Below, piece by piece: positions 56,042 through 64,000 of a stretch of DNA of 64,000 nucleotides. The position numbers and the translations under genes are program-made. This DNA is from Ochotona curzoniae (taxonomy: Eukaryota; Chordata; Mammalia; Lagomorpha; Ochotonidae). The stretch covers positions 26,163,501-26,227,500 of the forward strand of contig NW_024465369.1 in the NCBI RefSeq assembly GCF_017591425.1, written 5' to 3'. Below the pieces are notes generated by a model, which was not told where the DNA came from, did not search any database, and worked only from the letters and a program-made list of their open reading frames with translations. Position 1 is the first letter of the stretch. The number at the start of each line of letters is the position of its first letter.

Positions 56042-57128
56042 CAAGTGATTTGCAATTTATGAAGCCACTATAACTCTAGGTTTACCAATTAGAGGGTACA
56101 TTTTTAAGATTTGTCTATGTAATAACGCTGAACATAGTCATAAACTATAAACCAGAATTTCCACTCCTGTGTTCATAACTAACAGAAAGGAACACTTCAA
56201 AGCATCAAATTCATGTTAGGTGTCACAAATATGAGGTCACAGAGAAATGGACAGAAAAATCAACTGAGGTTGCCCTACACATTTGCCTCCTGGGTTTTCC
56301 ATGTGGATGAGCACTGGAGGGACAACTGTGTCTCTCTGAATAACTAAATCATGTCTAAGATACATTTCCATTCTAACTCTAGGGTTCCTTTATTCTGAGA
56401 AATGGCATAAGTGTGAAAGCTGCTGTAATATTTTTCTGAGGAGTTGAGCCAGCAAGCCCTGCTATGATACTCTTGGATTCAATATTTTCTGAAAATTCTC
56501 CTGTGGTGAAGAAAGGAAAAGCCCTGAATATCAAAATGATTTTTCAGGGTTGTGTTTCTTGTACTCCTTCAACATCCGTATTCAAGAGTTTGCATTAACT
56601 GATTCATGGATGTGTGTGCTAAGGATTTTGTAACAGTAACTAAGATCTGGAGCATATTCATGAGGCAAAACTATCACATGAGTCTGATGAAAAATGGCTT
56701 GCCATTTCTTCTTCGATAGAGTAGGTTTTAATATCACAAGGGATGCCATAATCCCTGAAATGTTCTCTTATTGCATGACAAAAATCTAATTTCTTTCCTA
56801 TTTTCAAGTTATAGTCACTGATAAAATAAGATGAACAGGAGTACAAGACATAAAATTTAATATATGTAGAATAAAAGAGAATTAAAAGATCACAACAAAT
56901 TTAAGCTATACATGTTCTCTAATAGTGTGAAAGAGTACACCAAGAAAGAGATGTTATTACAACCAACTTATACCTGATACCATACTAGAAACCTTTTCAA
57001 AGAAATAAATTTCATTGCAAGAAAATATTTGACTGACAAAAAAAACCAGAGATAGAAATTATTAGAATTTGAACATCTGAAAAGAAAAGAAATGAAAGAA
57101 CCAGTCTTTAGCCTTTAAAAGTATGTGA
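56042..57128. other. AT-rich unique sequence, nothing recognised
   Basis: No supported gene or repeat. Confidence 0.5.
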
Positions 57129-57838
57129 AGGACTGGCAAATCAGGGTAGGAGGAGGGCCTGGTGGAGGTTATTGTGGGTCGCTCCAACTAGGCTGCAGCT
57201 CCCACTGGTTTGTGCAAGGGCTGAGTATGTGCTGGGCAGCACCAGGCTGGTATGTAACACCCATTGGTTCCAGTGGAAGTCGGGACTGGAAACAATCAAC
57301 CCAGCAATTGCAACCACCAGCTGATTGGGGCGATGGACTGTGCCGGGCCCTGTACTTGCTAGTACATACGAGAATCTGGTCTGAGAACACCTCAGACAAA
57401 GTTTCTTTGGAGATCTCCCCAATCAAAATGCTGGACTCAGAACCCTAACCAAGAAATGAGAGAAGACAGAACAGGTCAACCAACCACCTCAGCTATATGT
57501 TGGCAGCAAAATATGGGGCAAACAGAGACTCTCTGATGGACTATGTCAACCCGTGGATTCTTCAAGGACCTCATAGTGCTTGGTGTGGAAATATTGGCAG
57601 CGATTCAGAACTGTTGAAATATCAAAACCACTTGAGCAAGAACCTCAGAGCATGCCCTACATCTGGGACCTGGAGATGGTGGGAAATTGGGTGGGCCTTC
57701 TGCCTTAATACCCCCCTTTAAACATGAGGAAACAATCTGGAAATAATAGTCTTACCCACTTTCCTATAGCCCTTGAACCTTTTTACCCTAATTAACCATG
57801 TAAAGATTGTCAAAAAATATAATAAAAAATTTAAATAT
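57129..57838 (+). mobile_element. Family X retroelement, copy C, young
   Basis: 5'-truncated copy from GGACTGGCAAATCAGGGTAG to an A-rich tail AAAATATAATAAAAAA. A 74-codon frame at 57,497-57,721 (MLAAKYGANRDSLMDYVNPW...) is nearly identical to one in copy D. That similarity follows from DNA identity and is not evidence of coding. Sense strand ends GTAAAGATTGTC plus A-tail, as in copies A and D. Confidence 0.82.
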
Positions 57839-57909
57839 AAATAAATCTTAATAAGCACTCATCAGCAGCCACAATAGTAGGAATAGTAACACTGCTGAAT
57901 TTACTGAAT

Positions 57910-58100
57910 GAGATGGGTAATTTGATAAATGCATGACATGTATTACCTAATTTCCTTCTCTTCATTATTCTATGAATTACAACTTTTAGTTCCTATTTTA
58001 CAAAATATGACATCTTCAGCGAGTTAGATAACTTGACCAATGTCACAAGGTTGAAATTTGATCTGGCATGTTTTTGATTTATAATCCTGAATTACCACCA
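57910..58100 (+). repeat. MIR fragment
   Basis: TTCCTATTTTACAAAATATG, GATAACTTGACCAATGTCAC and AAGGTTGAAATTTG follow the MIR core in sense. Confidence 0.6.
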
Positions 58101-59097
58101 GCTACTTTCTCTGCTACTTTCAATTCAGTGTATTACTCATGGTAATAAAGGCTTTAAGTGTTTGCCTCTTAGTCATTGATTTTTTTCTTTTTGAAACGCT
58201 ATTGTTACTTTGCCATTCCAACATTCTAGAATAATGTTAAATTTTTCCTGTACACTTTTTTTTTGTCCAACAATATTCTGAAACTATGACACAATAGGAA
58301 TTTCCCATCACAGTTTAATTATATTGGCACCTTAGTGTGATTCTATGGAGCCTAACAGAGTGTTGACTCTTTTGTGATTCTTTTTTCACGATGTCAAATT
58401 TATAGACAAGATTTTGACAAGATTGTTCATTAATACACATACCAAACTAACTGGTGCTGAATACTTGTATGTATTATAAGAGATAAATTTGAAAATTTTC
58501 ACTGCCTTCAATGGAACTGTGAAATGGATAGAAATAATATTGTGTGGATCAAGACAATATAAGTAGAGAAAGTTTTGAAAATTTTGAAATACACAGTTAA
58601 GAGACAAGGAGTTTAGGAAAAGAGTTAACTTGAGTGAACTCATCAAACAAGAATTCTTGCACGAGATAGCATATCCTAGGTCTTAATTGATCTGATTGGT
58701 ATGACAACAGATGGGTGTGATTACATGGTCACACAGAACTTGACTTCTGAGATTCCTCTTTGAGTTCTGTTTCTCTCACAGACACTGTTTTCTGTCCATT
58801 TTGCCCTCCTGTCTTCAAATATAGTCCGTTTCCTTCCATGTGTGATTTTATTCTTTTTACTCTTTCTACATACTTTGTGCTTACAATTACATTTCTCAAA
58901 CTAGTAACTCCAGCTCATTGTGTCAAAAATGCCAAACTCAATATGCCAAACCTTGTTTTTTTTTCTTAGATGTATAAATATGCCTAAAATAATTCTCATT
59001 TGACTTAAGCACCCCTGAACTTCAGTATAAATTCTGTCACATTCTGGGCAAGGCCATGTCTTAGTTCTTCTCCTTTCTCCTTCTTCTTTCTAAGAGT
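58101..59097. other. AT-rich unique sequence, nothing recognised
   Basis: No supported gene or repeat. Confidence 0.5.
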
Positions 59098-59449
59098 TCT
59101 GTTTATTTTGAAGATGTAATTTCAGGGAGAGAGGAAAAGAGGGAGAGTCTAAGGGAGGGAGAAAAAAGAAACTGAACGGGGGTTTGGAGATTTTTCATAT
59201 AACTTTTCACTTCCCAAATAGTGGCAACAACCCAGGATGGGACAGGCCAAATACCAGGAGCCTGGAATTTCGTCTAAATCTCTGGCATGGGTGGCAGGGG
59301 CTCAAGCATTTGGATCATTTTCCAGTGCCTTCTCACATTAGCAAGGAGCTAGATTGGAAATGGAGCAGTGAATCTTTGAATTGGTGCTGGTATCATTGGT
59401 ATGTCATTGGTAACAGCTTAACTCACTCTGCTACAATGTGCAACTCCCC
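59098..59449 (-). mobile_element. C-repeat SINE, old copy
   Basis: GGGAGAGAGGAAAAGAGGGA, CAGGAGCCTGGAATTTCGTC and AGGAGCTAGATTGGAAATGG, ending in the weak promoter-end match CTCTGCTACAATGTGCAACT. Confidence 0.78.
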
Positions 59450-59949
59450 TTTCTTTTTTTTTTTTCTTCCACATCAAGACAAATAAATAACAGGTTCTTT
59501 TTCCAGTATTACTGGATGTCATGAAAACCAAGGTTGTAAGTTTCAATGCTAATTATTAGTAATAGCACAATTTTCATAAAGGATGGCATCATCTACTTGG
59601 TCACTCAAGTCCCAAGTTCAGCAGTCACTCCCATTGGATTGCTTTAATAAATCACCTTCCAGTGAGGCTATTACTCTGTGCTCTGAAAGTTTCTCCTTCT
59701 CAGACTGTGTTCTGCATTCCTACTTTGTGGTGCCATATTTCTCTTTATGGCACTCTGCAGTGAGTTTTCCTGCAGTATATAAAATTTGGTTTTATCAAGT
59801 GCTCTGTACTGTTCCTATTGTGCAAATATAATTTTCATCTTATGCTTTATTCACTAACTCCATGTTATTTGGAATTTGCAGTGCACACATTTCAGTATGA
59901 TCAGGTCTTTTCCATAATTTGCAGAATTATCACAAATCTCTCTACCCTT

Positions 59950-60310
59950 AAACAATGCATTCCTCATTAAACTCCCTCTGCCTTTGCTTTTATTCCCCAT
60001 ATTGTGTACTTTCACATGCCTTTTTGAAAGCTTTTGGAGCCTTCTTCAACCCTGCTGCAATATGGTAAGCACATTCTCACCTCTAAAGATCACACAAGTT
60101 TTCCAAGACACACCCAGCAACTTGTGGATGCCAGTGCTTACTTTTCATCCTGTTTCCATTAGCCCTCTCTTGCCTTTATTTATTTACAAGTCTTTCATTC
60201 TCACCACACTAGATATTGCTGAAGAGCATTGAGCTCACATTTAAGTTTGCATTTATTCTCAGGTCTCTGTAGAGTGCTTGTCATGTCATAAATATTTCTT
60301 AATGGTGTGT
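59950..60310 (+). repeat. Probable L2 fragment
   Basis: CTCTCTTGCCTTTATTTATT, CACCACACTAGATATTGCTG and TGTCATAAATATTTCTTAAT resemble the 3' end of L2. The call is visual only. Confidence 0.4.
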
Positions 60311-60703
60311 CTGAATTCTTTAATAGATTTCTATCTACATGCTGAAAGTTACTCATTTGATACTTCATTGATATTAACTCATAAGGTCTTGTTTGTTCTT
60401 CAAGCCTGAGATTTTGCTAGACAAAGACATTTGTCATTGCACACTCAGTAAATCCTGGGTTAGAATATTGGTGATTTACATTCCCAGTAGGTCCAGTTCT
60501 GTGAGATTCAACCCTATACCAATCTCCATGTAAAGAGGTCTCTGTTTACCTTAAGCCATCACTGGTTGTTTCTAAACTGGGACCCCATGTTTGCTGAAAT
60601 AGTTCCACTTGAATTCGTGGTAACCTCCTTTTTCCAGGCATGTGCTTTTGAAAACTCACTTAAGATTTTCCTCCCTTTTGTAGAGTTTAACACTCAGTTT
60701 AAA

Positions 60704-61017
60704 AAAAAAAATTTATTGGAAAGGTAGATATACAGAGAGGAGGAGAGACAGAGAGGAAGATCTTCCGTCCGATGGTTCACTCCCCAAGCAGTCGCAACAG
60801 CTGGAGCTGAGCCAATCTGAGGGAGCCAGGAGCTCCTCTGAGGCTTCCATGTGGGTGCAGGATCCTAATGCTTTGTGCCATCCTTGACTGCTTTCTCAGG
60901 CCACAAGCAGGGAGCTAGATAGGAAACAGGGCTGCTGGGATCAGAACCGGCACCCATATGGGATCCCGGTGTGCACAAGGAGAGGATTTTTAACCACTAC
61001 GCTAATGTGCAGGGCCC
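60704..61017 (-). mobile_element. C-repeat SINE with target duplication
   Basis: TTTATTGGAAAGGTAGATAT, GAAGATCTTCCGTCCGATGG, GAACCGGCACCCATATGGGA and GCTAATGTGCAGGGCCC. CAGTTTAAA flanks it at 60,695-60,703 and 61,018-61,026. Confidence 0.95.
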
Positions 61018-61026
61018 CAGTTTAAA

Positions 61027-62542
61027 TTTGGTACAAAGAAGTTTGCAGATGCCCTATGCTTTCCTAATTTCTCCTCCAACCAGGTAATCCACAATATAAC
61101 TGCCCTTCTACTAAGAAATAAATGCAAAATGCATTTAGTTTTGATTGCTTTTGATGCTCACCATATTGTCACTTTTCACTGGCTGACTGTGTCAGCAAAG
61201 CTAGAATTTCTTTCATGCAAACAACGAAACTAAATTGAATTACATAAAAAGAAGCTACATACTGACTCCCAGCAGTGTTTTTTGACAAAATATTTTGTCT
61301 TCTTAAATGATTTCAGATACTGTAGTCAAAAGCCTTGACTGCAAATAATGGGTTCATAAAACCTATCTTAAAAATTTTACCTGACAGTAATGCCGTGCAA
61401 ATATCTGCACTTCTAGTTCACCTTCTCCACTTGTTTACATCAGGATTTTAATGGAGTGGCTGTCACAGAGCAACAGCTAAAGGCCACTGCTTGATAAGCT
61501 GCTATAAAAACATAGTGTTTAAAATGAGAATTTCCTTCTTAAATTCAGCCATCATAAAAGGTGATGGTGGTGGTGGTTAGAAAAATATTGAAGAAACAAG
61601 TTTTCTTGAAGCACCTCAATAAAATTCTCTGAGTTAAGTGACATTCTAAATAGCATTGATTTTTTTTTTGATACTATGTTTTAAGTTGCTAAAGCAGCAC
61701 CTGGCCAAAAATACCATTCATGGTAAAATCTCAACGAATGGGTTCTTTCAATAATCATACACTGAGCTCTTCAAAATTGTAGATTCATGGAGTCTGAGTT
61801 TCATCCTAGCATGATTAACTCTGTCAAATGAAAATGTATGATTACTTCCATAATAATACTGTGGTATTGATAACTTAAAAGCAACAACATGCATGCTTCT
61901 ATGCATGCTTTGCTTTAAACCCTTTCTCTGAGGAAACAACAAGACCTTAATAAGAACTTTTTCCTAGTGTTATGATGTGGCTTACAAGATGCTGGGCACT
62001 TGCATGAGTTAACTCATTTAATTCTCTCATCAGTCCTGGGATATGTATCATTTAGGAAAATTTGAAAATATTTTCTGATTTTGACTTTCAAAAGATGCCA
62101 TCACACTATGTTAGCATAATAGTATTCTAATGCATGTGAATCATTTAGTGCAACAGATTTTTTTTTTTACCTTCTAAAACCATGCTTCACTGTTGGGGCC
62201 TCAAAACAGATTTCAGTGAGTAATGTTTTCTTCATAAAAAAGCTGCAGTTTCCTTTAATATCACAACTTTTACTTCAGTTTTAGCGAGGTGAGTTCCACA
62301 CCTGTTTTAGGTTGGATTTTAGTTCTGTGAAATAAAAAGCAACAGTATTTAGCATTGTCTGCTTCTTAAGAAGAATTTAAAATCATCTCCTATGTTAAAG
62401 TGACATCTAACACAGTTCCTATCATGGTTAAGAAATTATAGATGCCAAAAGTAACCCCAGTTTTTCACACACTTTTATTTTTATTTATTTTTTGCATATA
62501 TACATAATATTGTTTGTTTTCAGATTTATGGTCACTTTTTTG
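61027..62542. other. AT-rich unique sequence with a possible MIR
   Basis: Possible MIR at about 61,978-62,060 (TTAACTCATTTAATTCTCTC). No gene supported. Confidence 0.45.
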
Positions 62543-62561
62543 AAGATGTAATCTTTTTTTT

Positions 62562-62659
62562 TTTTTTTAAAGATTTACTTGGGGAGTGAATCATCAGACG
62601 GAAGATCTTCCTCTCTGTCTCTCCTCTCTGTATATCCGCCTTTCCAATAAAAAATAATA
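62562..62659 (+). mobile_element. Fold-back C-repeat SINE insertion with 19-bp target duplication
   Basis: The insert begins with TTTTTAAAGATTTA, the antisense tail. It switches at once to the sense tail third (CTTGGGGAGTGAATCATCAG ... TTTCCAATAAAAAATAAT). A perfect 19-bp direct repeat flanks it at 62,543-62,561 and 62,660-62,678. Confidence 0.88.
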
Positions 62660-62680
62660 AAGATGTAATCTTTTTTTTGG

Positions 62681-64000
62681 ATTTTTTTTCTTTTAATATT
62701 TTTGACAATCTTTACATGGTTAATTAGGGTAAAAAGGTTCAAGGGCTATAGGAAAGTGGGTAAGACTATTATTTCCAGATTGTTTCCTCATGTTTAAAGG
62801 GGGGTATTAAGGCAGAAGGCCCACCCAATTTCCCACCATCTCCAGGTCCCAGATGTAGGGCATGCTCTGAGGTTCTTGCTCAAGTGGTTTTGATATTTCA
62901 ACAGTTCTGAATCGCTGCCAATCTTTCCACTCCAAGCACTATGAGGTCCTTGAAGAATCCACGGGTTGACATAGTCCATCAGAGAGTCTCTGTTTGCCCC
63001 GTATTTTGCTGCCAACATATAGCTGAGGTGGTTGGTTGACCTGTTCTGTCTTCTCTCATTTCTTGGTTAGGGTTCTGAGTCCAGCATTTTGATTGGGGAG
63101 ATCTCCAAAGAAACTTTGTCTGAGGTGTTCTCAGACCAGATTCTTGTATGTACTAGCAAGTACAGGGCCCGGCACAGTCCATCGCCCCAATCAGCTGGTG
63201 GTTGCAATTGCTGGGTTGATTGTTTCCAGCCCCAACTTCCACTGGAACCAATGGGTGTTACATACCAGCCTGGTGCTGCCCAGCACATACTCGGCTCTCG
63301 CATAAACTAGCTAGTCTCACAGAGTAGCAGACTAGTCCAGTCTGTCCCACATCCCATTCGGCTCTCATACATGTCAATGGGTATTAAAGATTTGTTCCCT
63401 CTGATCAGCTCCACTATGAGCCCACACAGATACTGTTGGGTGTTTGTCTAGGTACCCAAGCCCCTGCCCTAGTTTTCATGCACTCCCCTGGAAGTGGTAA
63501 CCCAAGTGGGAGGAGCCCACTATTTCCCTCCCAGGCCACTCCCACTCCCAGATGATGCACTCTACCGGTAGTTCTGTGGTTTGACTTGACAGAATTAGCC
63601 ACCAAGTACCAGCTTCTGCCAGCTGATGCTGTGGCAAAGCCCAAACAACCCTCACCCACTCTAATTTTGTTTCCACCAGTAGGAATAATCAGCCCAGCCT
63701 GGCTTTTCCCTGATCTAGTCCACAAGAGGCGCACAGGTGAGGTAGCCCTGCTTAGTCTGGTCTGCCCCCATCCCAGCTCACGTTCTCCAGTGGGAATAGC
63801 TATCCAGCAAGGGAAACCCCCATATTCCCCCTGCTGGCTCTGCCCCCTCCATTCCTTGTTCTCATGCGTGTTCTGGTTGGATGCTGCGGTACATTCCGTA
63901 CAGACAACCTCACCTTGGCATTCCGTATTGTGCACTAGTTTTTGTTGCAACCGAACCTGGCTCAACCCACACTGTTCCAGTGCTTGGATTTACCAGTGGA
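62681..64000 (-). mobile_element. Family X retroelement, copy D, continues past the window
   Basis: Starts on the plus strand with a T-rich tail and GACAATCTTTACATGG. Its first roughly 620 bp are the near-perfect inverse of copy C. Beyond 63,310 it extends into the modular region also seen in copy B, with repeats on the pattern CACCAGTRGGAATAA and CCAGTGGGAATAGC. The sense strand has a 183-codon open frame (63,414-63,965) with the repeated peptide IPTG. No domain is recognised, and the low stop density may be compositional. Confidence 0.78.

Noticed and set aside
57497..57721. 74-codon frame conserved between copies C and D of family X
   Set aside because: The conservation is explained by very high DNA identity of young repeat copies; copy A does not keep the frame.

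Overview
The window looks like noncoding mammalian DNA, most likely from a lagomorph and probably a pika (Ochotona). The evidence is more than 30 copies of the tRNA-derived lagomorph C-repeat SINE. Their sense strand carries a core reading roughly CCCATATGGGCGCCGG, followed by GGTTCTAATCC and GGCCTGGGAAAGCAGT, and ends in CTTTCCAATAAA plus an A-tail. The youngest copies look pika-like rather than rabbit-like; that species call is from memory and is not proven. No host exon, tRNA, rRNA or CpG-island promoter is recognisable. The window is therefore best read as intergenic or deep-intronic sequence built up by retrotransposition.

Layout. Positions 1-16,000 are AT-rich unique sequence with scattered SINEs, including two stacked at one target site (775-1437). 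Positions 16,000-24,500 hold SINEs, an inverted pair of L1 3' ends (20,037 and 21,437) and two copies of a dispersed GC-richer repeat called family X here. Positions 24,500-35,000 are mostly unique, with MIR relics, a 55-bp tandem duplication and a nest of SINEs at 31.5-32.8 kb. Positions 35,040-39,078 contain an L1 3' end converging on an ORF1-only ('half-L1') element on the minus strand. Positions 39,100-47,900 carry more SINEs, including a 98%-identical inverted pair.

The most interesting locus is 47,892-51,236, a very young, internally deleted class II (betaretrovirus/IAP-like) endogenous retrovirus. It has a complete 380-bp 5' LTR, a tRNA-Phe-like primer site, a splice donor and a 477-codon open frame. 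That frame fuses Gag (matrix, partial capsid, major homology region) directly to the C-terminal part of integrase. Env transmembrane remnants follow, then a recognisable constitutive transport element (CTE) and a polypurine tract. The 3' LTR is truncated, and its 261 bp are identical to the 5' LTR. Its end is replaced by inverted env and gag pieces joined through a 16-nt complementarity. The inverted gag piece carries 96 nt that the forward gag lacks, so it came from a different genome.

Positions 51,240-64,000 contain old repeats, an orphan L1 5'UTR with tandem monomers (54,317-55,455), two nearly identical inverted family X copies (57,129 and 62,681) and a SINE fold-back insertion with a perfect 19-bp target duplication. 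Nothing here operates as a host gene system. The functional units are retroelement parts: Pol III and Pol II promoters, an RNA export element, and one open chimeric viral frame.
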